NCBI GenBank assembly: GCA_030655075.1
Contig: JAURWE010000055.1
Location: 351,924 to 415,923, forward strand
Source: Pararhizobium sp.
GTDB taxonomy: Bacteria; Pseudomonadota; Alphaproteobacteria; Rhizobiales; Rhizobiaceae
Direction of reading: 5' to 3'
Length of the DNA stretch: 64,000 bases
Shown: positions 16,575 to 24,780 of the stretch, piece by piece
Layout of the letters: each line of letters starts with the position of its first letter
How positions within the stretch are numbered: position 1 is the first letter of the stretch
The notes under the pieces: generated by a model
Databases searched by the model: none
Seen by the model: only the letters and a program-made list of their open reading frames with translations
What the model was told of the DNA's origin: nothing
Made by a program: the position numbers and the translations under genes

Positions 16575-17378
16575 ATGACTGGATTTGCCGAAAGCAAGGA
16601 TACGTTTCTCGACAAGGTGGGTCGCATTCTGGCCGACAGGCTCGAAACCCAGACATCCGGCTATGAGCCCTATACACCATCGGATTCGCAGACGCTGGCC
16701 CGCACATTGCGTCCCGGCGATGTTCTGCTGATCGAGGGGAACCAGAAGGTTTCGGCGACGATCAAATATCTGACCCAGTCGACATGGTCGCATGCGGCCT
16801 TCTTTGCCGGCGATTTCATTCCAATGACGCCGGAACAGGCGGCACTGCCGGTGACGGAGCGGCCGCAACTGATCGAGGTCAATCTCGGCGAGGGCTGCGT
16901 GGCGGCATCCTTGAAAAAATATTCGACCTACAACACACGCATCTGCCGCCCGAACGGGCTGACGCCCGACGATCGCGATACGCTTGTGTCCTTCATGATC
17001 GACAGCCTCGGCCTGAAATACGATCTGAAGAACATTCTCGACATGCTGCGGTTTTTCATGCCCTCCATACCCATTCCCGTGCGCTGGCGGCGGCGGCTGA
17101 TCGCGTTCGGCTCAGGCGACCCGACCCGCGCCATCTGCTCAAGCCTGATCGCTGCGGCCTTCGAGAGGATCCACTATCCGATCCTGCCCGAAATTACGCG
17201 CGCGCCCGGACGGGCGGCTGCCGCATCGACCTTCTCGCGGTCGGAGATCCTGCACATCCGCCACCACTCGCTCTACACGCCGCGCGATTTCGACCTGTCG
17301 CCCTATTTTTCCGTGGTCAAGCCGACGCTCGAATATGGTTTCGACTACAAGCAGCTGACATGGCAGAAGCAGGCCTGA
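16575..17378 (+). CDS. YiiX/NlpC-P60-like permuted cysteine peptidase
   Basis: A 267-residue protein from ATG 16575 (a GTG six bases earlier is possible). RPGDVLLIEG near residue 50, the catalytic His in STWSHAAFF and the late Cys in AICSSLIAAAFE reproduce the circularly permuted NlpC/P60 fold of the YiiX/YebB family. There is no signal peptide, so it is cytoplasmic or peripheral. Members are thought to act on lipids or peptides; no substrate is established. Its stop is one base from the stop of the convergent EamA-type transporter. Confidence 0.8.
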   Translation: MTGFAESKDTFLDKVGRILADRLETQTSGYEPYTPSDSQTLARTLRPGDVLLIEGNQKVSATIKYLTQSTWSHAAFFAGDFIPMTPEQAALPVTERPQLIEVNLGEGCVAASLKKYSTYNTRICRPNGLTPDDRDTLVSFMIDSLGLKYDLKNILDMLRFFMPSIPIPVRWRRRLIAFGSGDPTRAICSSLIAAAFERIHYPILPEITRAPGRAAAASTFSRSEILHIRHHSLYTPRDFDLSPYFSVVKPTLEYGFDYKQLTWQKQA

Positions 17379-17379
17379 C

Positions 17380-18267
17380 TTAACCGGTAGCAGTTGCCGT
17401 TGCTCCTGCACTGGCGGCCACCACGAGAAGCGTGCCGAAGATCTGCAGCACCGTCATCGGCTGGCTGAGGATGAGAAATCCGGCCAGCGCGCCGATGGCC
17501 GGTTCCAGGCTCATGAGGATGCCGAAGGCCGACATGTTCATGCGGCGCAGCGCCACCATTTCCAGCGCATAGGGCAACAGCGGCACGAGCAGCGCCAGAC
17601 CCGCCATGTACAGAAGGCCGGTGGAATCGATGGCGGTTGCGTTGTCGAGAAGGCCGAAGGGCATTGTTACCACGGCCGCGACAAGCAGCGACATGGAGAG
17701 GCCTTCGAAACCCTTGAAGGCTGTGCCGACCTTCTTCATCAGCACGATGTAGCTGCCCCAGCCGATGGCGGCACCGAAGGCAAACAGCACGCCGGCCGTA
17801 TCGCCGATCCAGCCGGAACCGTCATGCGACAGGAACAGGATACCCATGCCGGCGATCAGCGGCCAGATGAGCCGCCAGCCGAGACCATAGGCAAAGGTGG
17901 CGACCGTCAGCGGCCCGAGGAAATCAATGGCAACAGCGAGGCCGAGCGGAATGCGGGCGATCGCCGCGAAGAAACACATGGTCATGCCGGACATGGCGGC
18001 GCCGAAAATGAGCGCGCTCTTCCACTGGGCCCAGGAATAGGTCGAGACCGGCGGCCGGACGATGACGGCAAGAATGACGGCGGCCATGGCCACACGCAGC
18101 CAGGTCGTGCCGAACGGGCCGTAGAGCGTGATGGCCGATGCCGACAGCGCCGACCCGAAGCCGACGCTCGACATCGACAGAAGGCACATGATAGCCCCTG
18201 CCGCCGCACCCGAACCCGTCACAACAACGCCGCCACCGGCCTCCGCTTTCAAACCCTGCTCTGCCAC
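17380..18267 (-). CDS. EamA/RhtA-type exporter (drug/metabolite transporter superfamily)
   Basis: A 295-residue integral membrane protein with ten predicted helices arranged as two EamA repeats. The second carries EPAIGALAGFLILSQ, the hallmark of RhtA (threonine/homoserine exporter) relatives; ALEMVALRRM just before it also matches. It probably exports amino acids or related metabolites. It is isolated: the ParDE pair beyond it ends about 100 bp upstream of its start and the gene at 17378 is convergent. Confidence 0.85.
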   Translation of the reverse strand: MAEQGLKAEAGGGVVVTGSGAAAGAIMCLLSMSSVGFGSALSASAITLYGPFGTTWLRVAMAAVILAVIVRPPVSTYSWAQWKSALIFGAAMSGMTMCFFAAIARIPLGLAVAIDFLGPLTVATFAYGLGWRLIWPLIAGMGILFLSHDGSGWIGDTAGVLFAFGAAIGWGSYIVLMKKVGTAFKGFEGLSMSLLVAAVVTMPFGLLDNATAIDSTGLLYMAGLALLVPLLPYALEMVALRRMNMSAFGILMSLEPAIGALAGFLILSQPMTVLQIFGTLLVVAASAGATATATG

Positions 18268-18371
18268 GGACGTCTCCCCCTGTGCGTCCTGTCTTACCGG
18301 CGCACCCGGACTCGGGCAAATTCATTCGCGTGATGGAAAGACACAGGAAAACTGATGATGCGGCGGCAGAT

Positions 18372-18671
18372 TTATTCTTCGCCTGGGAGAATATCTTGGT
18401 AGTCGCGCGCGCCATGGAGAACATGCAGGATCTGTACCGTGTCGTCTTCCACAACATAGAAGATCAGATAGTTGCGATAGGAGCGTTTGCGAATACCGGC
18501 ACGCTCATAACCGGCCAGGATCGGATAGCCCAAAGGCAGCGCCCCGAGCGAACGGCAAGCCTGATAGAGTTCGGAGACGAAGGTCTCGGCGCGGGCAGGA
18601 TTACCCGCTTGAATGAAACGGCCTATCTGCAGCAGATCATTCCAGGCCGCTTCGGAGAGACGGATGTTCAT
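18372..18671 (-). CDS. ParE/RelE-superfamily toxin
   Basis: A 99-residue protein with the ParE fold. The N-terminal helices (SEAAWNDLLQIGRFIQAGNPARAETFV) are followed by the strand segment RKRSYRNYLIFYVVEDDTVQILHVLHGARDY, whose conserved R, Y and H residues are typical of the family. Its ATG overlaps the antitoxin stop (ATGA), the usual coupling. ParE toxins poison DNA gyrase, but substrate specificity within the superfamily varies. Confidence 0.9.
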   Translation of the reverse strand: MNIRLSEAAWNDLLQIGRFIQAGNPARAETFVSELYQACRSLGALPLGYPILAGYERAGIRKRSYRNYLIFYVVEDDTVQILHVLHGARDYQDILPGEE

Positions 18672-18955
18672 TTTTGAAGATGCGACTTTGACAGGCTCAA
18701 CTCTTGCCGAAGGCGATCAAAGCCTTCGTCGAGCGGCCTTGTCCTGCCAGTTTTGACGTCGTCCAGACCCCGCTGCAGCGCCTCATCGAGCTGGCGCAGT
18801 TTTTCCGCCCGCTCCTGATCCTTGAGGTAACGGCCCCGAATGAGATCGCGGACATATTCGCTGTTCGAGGCAAAGGCACCCCGCCGGGCTTCATCGCGCA
18901 CGAACTGTTCCAGCTCCGGCGTCAGGGTAAGCGTCATCTGGCCTGCAGGTTTCAT
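18668..18955 (-). CDS. ParD-type antitoxin (ribbon-helix-helix)
   Basis: A 95-residue antitoxin from ATG 18955 (GAGG upstream). The RHH DNA-binding strand and helices (MTLTLTPELEQFVRDEARRG, then SNSEYVRDLIR) occupy the first 50 residues. The acidic, flexible C-terminal part wraps the toxin. It is expected to repress its own promoter, which lies in 18956-19040. It is the first gene of a two-gene operon. Confidence 0.9.
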   Translation of the reverse strand: MKPAGQMTLTLTPELEQFVRDEARRGAFASNSEYVRDLIRGRYLKDQERAEKLRQLDEALQRGLDDVKTGRTRPLDEGFDRLRQELSLSKSHLQK

Positions 18956-19042
18956 AATAGGATCCTCGCCGCGCCTCACGGATCGCAGTGCGAAACACTG
19001 TTTAACACTTTAACGCGGAAGAGTTTGCTAGACAAGAACAAA

Positions 19043-19078
19043 AACAAAACCGGCGCCGCGGGTGACCCGGGCGCCGGA
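19043..19078 (-). terminator. Rho-independent terminator after the Cys-rich secreted protein gene
   Basis: CCGGCGCC (19050) pairs with GGCGCCGG (19070). On the minus strand the hairpin runs into TTTTGTTTTTGTTC. Confidence 0.8.
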
Positions 19079-19103
19079 AATGCCGTGACGAAGAGAGGCC
19101 GGA

Positions 19104-19481
19104 CTATTCGGTCAGGTTGATCTCTTCCGTGCTGCCGCCTTCGCAGGTGTAGCAGCAATCCGTGCAGGTTTCGGCGTTTTCCGGACCGGTGCCCCAATAG
19201 GTCGTCTTGTCGCCCGAAATCCAGGCGCCGTAGCAGATCTTTTCGCCCTCGTTGCAGGACAGCGGGATCGCCTTGGTTTCGCCGTCGTCGAGCAGATAGA
19301 TCTGGTTGTCACCCGGCCAGACGTGGTCGCGGTCCTGACTGTAAAGCTCGACTTCGACAGCGTTCGGGTGGCTGTTCTTCATCGTGAACGTCACTTCGGC
19401 GGCGAGCGCCGAGGAAACGCCACCGATCAGGACGGCAGCAGCAAGCGCGGCAAGGCGCGCCTTGTGAAAAATGGTGGTCAT
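19104..19481 (-). CDS. Small secreted protein with C-terminal Cys cluster
   Basis: A 125-residue protein from ATG 19481 (AGAGGGGA upstream). A clear signal peptide (AALAAAVLIGGVSSALA) is followed by a beta-rich domain of about 95 residues. The last 25 residues contain CTDCCYTC; two further Cys lie earlier (SCNEGEKICYG), so three disulphides or a metal site are possible. Acidic overall. I do not recognise a named family. It is likely periplasmic. The longer open frame to 19700 has no ribosome site and is not used. Confidence 0.75.
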   Translation of the reverse strand: MTTIFHKARLAALAAAVLIGGVSSALAAEVTFTMKNSHPNAVEVELYSQDRDHVWPGDNQIYLLDDGETKAIPLSCNEGEKICYGAWISGDKTTYWGTGPENAETCTDCCYTCEGGSTEEINLTE

Positions 19482-19647
19482 GGAATCCCCTCTGAATAAG
19501 CCTTGCGGCTGGTTCAGATTTACCATGGCTGCGGAGAATCCGAAATGGGAGGTGGCTACCAAAACGGCTGTTTTTACCGCTGCCCGCTCCGCCATTTTTG
19601 GGCGCAACCAACTGTCGTGCAAGGATATTTCCGACAGCGGCAATGGC

Positions 19648-20178
19648 TCAGCCATCCCCCAGATGCTTGTAGAAAAACGTCGAGTCGCAATAGCTGCCAT
19701 CCGGCATCAGGGCGTAGTGCGGAATGACCCCCACCCTTTGCCAGCCGAGCCTCGTGTAGATCGCCTCGGCCGGGCTGCCGGTGCCGGTGTCGAGCACCAG
19801 CACGTGGCGGCCGCGTTTAGCCGCCTCGGCTTCCAACCCCTCCATCAGAAGCCGGGCGAGGCCGAGGCCGCGCGCCTTGCGGTGGACCAGCAGCTTCTTG
19901 ACATCGGCCCGGTGCGGCTGGTTGGGCGGCAGCTTGATGCCGAGCTGCACCGTGCCCATGATCTCGCCATCGACCCCGGCCGCCAGAAGCACGGTCGCGG
20001 CTTCACCCACGGCCTGAGCCACGCCTTCCCAGAAGGGTTTCGCATCGTCCGGCGTATAGGGCGCCATGAAGCCGACCGAGGCACCGCCCTCGATACAGTC
20101 TGACAGCACCTGGCAGAGCGCCGGAAGGGCGGCGCGGGTCTCTTCTTCGGTAAGGACATGGAGGGTAATCGCCGGCAT
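19648..20178 (-). CDS. GNAT-family N-acetyltransferase
   Basis: A 176-residue acetyltransferase from ATG 20178. The acetyl-CoA loop is seen as VHRKARGLGLARLLMEGLE (motif A), followed by LVLDTGTGSPAEAIYTRLGW, a typical motif B. It lies 13 bp after the XRE/cupin regulator and is probably co-transcribed. Such regulator-GNAT pairs often handle amino-acid-like or toxic small molecules; the substrate is unknown. Confidence 0.9.
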   Translation of the reverse strand: MPAITLHVLTEEETRAALPALCQVLSDCIEGGASVGFMAPYTPDDAKPFWEGVAQAVGEAATVLLAAGVDGEIMGTVQLGIKLPPNQPHRADVKKLLVHRKARGLGLARLLMEGLEAEAAKRGRHVLVLDTGTGSPAEAIYTRLGWQRVGVIPHYALMPDGSYCDSTFFYKHLGDG

Positions 20179-20191
20179 CTTGCCTCTTCTT

Positions 20192-20755
20192 TTAGGGTTT
20201 GCGGTTGAGAATGACGGCGTAGCGGGCGGGCTTGCCGTGCGGATTGTGAAAGACGTGGCCGCCCGAAAGCGGCATGAACAGGCAGTCGCCCGGCAGCAGT
20301 TCGTGGACATCCGTGCCGACCGTCATGGTCAGCTGCCCGTCCATGAGCCAGACATGCTGCGTCAGACCGTCATCCACCGGCGGCGGCGGGAAGGCGACCA
20401 TGGCGCCCGGCGGAAACTCGACCTCGACGACATCGACCGGCGATGGATTTCCCGGCGGAGAGACGGCGCGGCGCAGATAGCCGGTGGCCGGATCGCGCCA
20501 AAGACGTTGATCTTCGCGCCTGGCGAGCGGGCTTGCGGCTGCGTCCGTGGCGAAGAAGCTCGACAGCGATTGCCCGAGCGCGCCGCAGAGACGCGCCAGC
20601 AGCTGCGCCGTCGGGCTCGCCTCACCACGTTCGATGCGCGAAATCATCGCCCGGCTGACGCCGGAGCGCGCGGCCAGATCATCGAGCGTCATGGCCATGC
20701 CGGCGCGCAGAAGCCGCAGCCGTTCCCCGACGATAATGTCCGATGCGTTTTCCAT
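20192..20755 (-). CDS. XRE-family regulator with cupin domain
   Basis: A 187-residue protein starting at ATG 20755. The helix-turn-helix at about 12-65 (LDDLAARSGVSRAMISRIERG) is joined to a C-terminal cupin (LLPGDCLFMPLSGGHVFHNP). This is the PuuR/SutR-like layout. Proteins of this type usually repress a neighbouring operon until the cupin binds a small ligand. It is divergent from the MFS transporter (about 180 bp between starts) and precedes the GNAT gene, so both are candidate targets. Confidence 0.9.
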   Translation of the reverse strand: MENASDIIVGERLRLLRAGMAMTLDDLAARSGVSRAMISRIERGEASPTAQLLARLCGALGQSLSSFFATDAAASPLARREDQRLWRDPATGYLRRAVSPPGNPSPVDVVEVEFPPGAMVAFPPPPVDDGLTQHVWLMDGQLTMTVGTDVHELLPGDCLFMPLSGGHVFHNPHGKPARYAVILNRKP

Positions 20756-20937
20756 GATAAGAGAATTGTCATTCCTTATAGTGGAGTCAAGCGCCTTGAA
20801 AATAAATCCACCCGTGCCGCTGCGGCGACAACACGGCTGCCAATTGCCCGCTATTGTCGCGCTCGTTCCCTTTGGTGATTCTCGTCGCCACGCTCGTTCG
20901 GAGATGCCCGCCCGGGGGTGGAACAGCGGGAGACAGC

Positions 20938-22203
20938 ATGACTTCGACGGACACTCCATCTTCATCCTCGGTTCTGTCGATCATGGCGATCGTCATATCG
21001 ATGACCTGTGTCGCCGTCGGCAATGGCGTGATGTTCGCCTATGTGCCCTTCGTGCTGGCCCAGTCGGATTCACCGTCCTGGGTGGCGGGGGCCGCCGTCA
21101 CGGCCGTTGCCTTCGGCGGGCTGATCGGCTGTGTTCTGGGCGGTCCGCTGATCCGCCGCGTCGGCCATGCGCGGGCCTTTTCCTGCTCGATGGCGCTGGT
21201 GATCCTTGCCGCGCTGCTGATCAGCCTCGGGGTCAATCCGCTGCTCTGGGTGATCGGCCGCGGGCTTTACGGTGCGGCCGGCAACACCAATTTCATCATC
21301 AGCCAGAGCTGGCTCAACGATGCCAGCGACAACCGCTGGCGCGGCAAGGCCATGTCGCTTTTCTACATGGCCTATGTCATCGGCATTGGTGCCGGCGCCT
21401 GGCTGTTCGGGCAGATCCCGGCTGCGGGCAACCTGGCGCCGATCGTCACCATCTTCTTCACCGCCATCGCCATCCTGCCGATCGGGCTCACGCGTCTTCC
21501 CAATCCGCCGGCGCCTGCCAAGGTCAGCGTCGACATCCCCATGGTCTGGCGCAATTCGCCGGTGGCCTTAATCGGCGTTCTGGCGGCCGGTGGCCTCTCC
21601 ATGGTCGTTCAGGGCTTTACCCCGATCTACGCCGCCGCCAACCAGGTCGGGCAGAAGGACGTGGCGCTCTTGATGTTCCTGATGCAGTTCGGCCTCCTGT
21701 TCATCCAGGTGCCGATGGGCATCCTGTCGGACCGGATGGACCGGCGCATTGTGCTGATCGCCACCTGCATCATGATCACGCTCACCGCCTTTCTGGCGCT
21801 GCAGGCGACCTTCGCCAATCTGTGGATGCTGATGCTGATCTTCGCCGTCTGGGCCGGTTCGGTGGAAACCGTCTATTCGATCGCCAATGCGCATGCGAAC
21901 GACCGCACCGCGCCGGCCGATTTCGTACCGCTTGCCTCGACCATGCTGGTCGCCTGGTCGGCTTCAGCCACCATCGTGCCGCTGGCGGTGACGCTGCTGA
22001 CCCCGGTCTTCGGGCCGAAAACCTTCATCTATGCAGCGATGATCGTTGCCGTGCTCTATGCGGTCTTCGTCGCCATCAGACTGAAGAACCGCGAGACCGT
22101 GCCGCCGCATCTCCGGGAAAACTTCGAGCTGATGAGCGCCCAGGTGCCGAATGCCGGCGCGCTGGTCGATGCCGAACAGAGGCCAGCCGCAGAGCGCGGC
22201 TAA
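20938..22203 (+). CDS. MFS transporter (YcaD-like)
   Basis: A 421-residue carrier from ATG 20938 (GGGAGA upstream) with about 12 membrane helices. The MFS loop 2-3 motif is present as GGPLIRRVGHAR, and its counterpart in the second half as GILSDRMDRR. It belongs to the YcaD-like group of exporters with unknown substrate. It is divergent from the XRE/cupin regulator, which probably controls it. Confidence 0.9.
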   Translation: MTSTDTPSSSSVLSIMAIVISMTCVAVGNGVMFAYVPFVLAQSDSPSWVAGAAVTAVAFGGLIGCVLGGPLIRRVGHARAFSCSMALVILAALLISLGVNPLLWVIGRGLYGAAGNTNFIISQSWLNDASDNRWRGKAMSLFYMAYVIGIGAGAWLFGQIPAAGNLAPIVTIFFTAIAILPIGLTRLPNPPAPAKVSVDIPMVWRNSPVALIGVLAAGGLSMVVQGFTPIYAAANQVGQKDVALLMFLMQFGLLFIQVPMGILSDRMDRRIVLIATCIMITLTAFLALQATFANLWMLMLIFAVWAGSVETVYSIANAHANDRTAPADFVPLASTMLVAWSASATIVPLAVTLLTPVFGPKTFIYAAMIVAVLYAVFVAIRLKNRETVPPHLRENFELMSAQVPNAGALVDAEQRPAAERG

Positions 22204-22276
22204 GCTCCCTGGTTATAGTGAACAAAGCCTGCATTTCCCGCTTTGCGGCTTGGGTTCGCGCTGCTATATGCGGGCG

Positions 22277-24103
22277 ATGAGCACAATACCTTCACAGACG
22301 CCCCTGTCGCACATCCGCAATTTCTCGATCGTCGCCCATATCGACCACGGCAAGTCGACGCTGGCCGACCGGCTGATCCAGTCGACCGGCGGCCTTGCCG
22401 CACGCGAAATGTCCGAGCAGGTTCTCGACAGCATGGACATCGAGAAGGAGCGCGGCATCACCATCAAGGCGCAGACCGTGCGCCTGCACTATGTCGCCAA
22501 CAATGGCGAGACCTATGTGCTGAACCTGATCGACACGCCCGGCCATGTCGACTTCGCCTATGAGGTCTCGCGCTCGCTGTCGGCCTGCGAAGGCTCGCTG
22601 CTGGTGGTCGATGCGAGCCAGGGCGTCGAAGCCCAGACGCTCGCCAACGTCTATCAGGCGATCGACAACAATCACGAGATCGTCACGGTCCTCAACAAGA
22701 TCGACCTGCCGGCCGCCGAGCCGGACCGCATCCGAGAGCAGATCGAGGAAGTCATCGGCATCGATGCCAGCCAAGCCGTGCTGATTTCGGCCAAGACCGG
22801 CCTCGGCATTCCCGACGTGCTGGAAGCCATCGTGCACCAGCTGCCGGCGCCGAAGAGCGAGGAAGGCGCGAACGGCCCGCTGAAGGCGCTCTTGGTCGAC
22901 AGCTGGTACGACGCCTATCTCGGCGTCATCGTTCTGGTGCGCGTGCTCGACGGCACGCTGAAGCGCGGCATGACCGTGCGCATGATGGGAGCAGACGCCA
23001 AGTACCAGGTGGAGCGCGTCGGCGTCATCACGCCGAAGATGGTCAATGTCGAGGCGCTCGGCCCCGGCGAGATCGGCTTCATCACCGCTTCGATCAAGGA
23101 AGTGGCCGACACCCGTGTCGGCGACACGATCACCGAGGACAAGCGCCAGACGGCCAAGATGCTGCCGGGCTTCAAGCCGGCCCAGCCGGTGGTGTTCTGC
23201 GGCCTCTTTCCGGTCGATGCGGCCGATTTCGAAGACCTGCGCGCCGCCATGGGCAAGCTGCGTCTCAACGACGCCTCCTTCTCCTTCGAAATGGAATCGT
23301 CCGCAGCACTCGGCTTCGGCTTCCGCTGCGGCTTCCTCGGCCTCCTGCACCTGGAAATCATCCAGGAGCGCCTCGAGCGCGAGTTCGACCTCGACCTGAT
23401 CGCCACGGCCCCGTCGGTCGTCTACAAGCTGTTCATGAACGACGGCACCGAGCGCGAGCTGCACAATCCGGCCGACATGCCCGACGTCGTCAAGGTCGCC
23501 GAAATCCACGAGCCGTGGATCCGCGCCACCATCCTGACGCCCGACGACTATCTCGGCGGCATCCTGAAACTGTGCCAGGACCGGCGCGGGCTGCAGATCG
23601 AGCTGACCTATGTCGGCAAGCGCGCCATGCTGACCTACGACCTGCCGCTCAACGAAGTCGTGTTCGATTTCTACGACCGGCTGAAGTCGATCTCGAAGGG
23701 TTATGCCTCGTTCGACTATCACCTGACCGATCACCGCGAAGGCCATCTGGTCAAGCTGTCGGTGCTGGTCAACGGCGAGCCGGTCGATGCGCTGTCGATG
23801 ATGGTGCACCGCATGGCCGCCGAGCGGCGCGGCCGCGACATGTGCGAGAAGCTCAAGGACCTGATCCCCAAACACATGTTCAAGATCCCGATCCAGGCGG
23901 CCATCGGCGGCAACGTCATCGCCCGCGAAACGATCTCGGCTCTGCGCAAGGACGTAACAGCAAAATGCTACGGCGGCGACGCCAGCCGCAAGCGAAAGCT
24001 GCTCGACAAGCAGAAAGCCGGCAAAAAGCGCATGCGCCAGTTCGGCAAGGTGGACATTCCCCAGGAAGCGTTCATCGCCGCGCTGAAGATGAGCGACGAG
24101 TAA
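22277..24103 (+). CDS. lepA: Elongation factor 4 (back-translocating GTPase)
   Basis: A 608-residue LepA/EF4. G1 is AHIDHGKST, G2 lies around RGITIKAQT, G3 is DTPGHVDF and G4 is NKIDLP. The LepA-specific C-terminal domain ends with KAGKKRMRQFGKVDIPQEAFIAAL. It binds ribosomes and can reverse translocation, assisting translation under ionic stress. I place the start at ATG 22277; an ATG at 22268 would add three residues, and neither has a strong ribosome site. Confidence 0.97.
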   Translation: MSTIPSQTPLSHIRNFSIVAHIDHGKSTLADRLIQSTGGLAAREMSEQVLDSMDIEKERGITIKAQTVRLHYVANNGETYVLNLIDTPGHVDFAYEVSRSLSACEGSLLVVDASQGVEAQTLANVYQAIDNNHEIVTVLNKIDLPAAEPDRIREQIEEVIGIDASQAVLISAKTGLGIPDVLEAIVHQLPAPKSEEGANGPLKALLVDSWYDAYLGVIVLVRVLDGTLKRGMTVRMMGADAKYQVERVGVITPKMVNVEALGPGEIGFITASIKEVADTRVGDTITEDKRQTAKMLPGFKPAQPVVFCGLFPVDAADFEDLRAAMGKLRLNDASFSFEMESSAALGFGFRCGFLGLLHLEIIQERLEREFDLDLIATAPSVVYKLFMNDGTERELHNPADMPDVVKVAEIHEPWIRATILTPDDYLGGILKLCQDRRGLQIELTYVGKRAMLTYDLPLNEVVFDFYDRLKSISKGYASFDYHLTDHREGHLVKLSVLVNGEPVDALSMMVHRMAAERRGRDMCEKLKDLIPKHMFKIPIQAAIGGNVIARETISALRKDVTAKCYGGDASRKRKLLDKQKAGKKRMRQFGKVDIPQEAFIAALKMSDE

Positions 24104-24131
24104 GGCTGGGTCATCTCGGCGCGAATGGCCT

Positions 24132-24371
24132 TTAGTCCCTTTTGATGCTCATCAGCACATCCCAGAGATCGGCACCGGTCTCGAAGACGCTGGCATTGGC
24201 CTTAAAACCAATCTCTGCCTGAACCATGTCGATCATCTCTGCGGCCAGATCGACCGGCTGCCCCGACGTGGATGTGCTGATATTGGCGATGTTGCTGGCG
24301 GTGGCGCTGAGCCTGCGGGTTTCCATGGCCATACCCTGGCTGGCAGTGCTCATCAGGATGGACAGGCTCAT
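24132..24371 (-). CDS. Minimal flagellar-rod-like protein
   Basis: A 79-residue protein that joins the N-terminal rod signature (SLSILMSTASQGMAMETRRLSATASNIANIST) directly to a C-terminal rod/hook signature (DLAAEMIDMVQAEIGFKANASVFETG, DLWDVLM). FlgC-type proteins have both ends, but separated by a central domain and are about 135 residues. No other flagellar genes are nearby. It could be a reduced rod paralogue, an assembly helper or a decaying copy. No ribosome site stands out, but the reading frame is intact. Confidence 0.75.
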   Translation of the reverse strand: MSLSILMSTASQGMAMETRRLSATASNIANISTSTSGQPVDLAAEMIDMVQAEIGFKANASVFETGADLWDVLMSIKRD

Positions 24372-24780
24372 GGGCAGAACTCCAAGACGGTTGCGGTGGA
24401 TTCTACGGGACAGGAGTTTCCAGGCGATGAACGGTCCTGCTGTGCAGGCGTGGCGCTGTGTGCTGAAACGGAACGCTTCGATGGGCGCGACGTCGCAATG
24501 ATCGCGGGCACGAACGCGGCATGGGACGTTTTGCCTGACTTCTGCGCACCAGGGCGCCCACCATTCACGCCTGACTAGATCAGCATATCATTAAATACAC
24601 TATAAGTAGAATATTCGTCGCATTTCGCGCTTATATTCGCAAGTATTCGCTCATAATAAGGGAATTTGTCGCAATTTTGTTGCCTTTCGTCGCATTCTTG
24701 CCTTAGCATATCCTAAATATGCAATAGCGAACGCTCAGTAGATGGGCATTTGCTCATCACTGTTCCGCCGAAAGCCCTTG
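24372..24780. promoter_or_regulatory. AT-rich intergenic region with three short repeats before the diguanylate cyclase
   Basis: I see no gene in 24372-24580. From 24580 to 24740 the base composition becomes AT-rich. Three near copies of TTCGTCGCATT occur on the plus strand, starting at 24614, 24665 (TTTGTCGCAATT) and 24686. They lie 45-165 bp upstream of the possible starts of the GGDEF gene and could be binding sites for one regulator. Confidence 0.45.
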
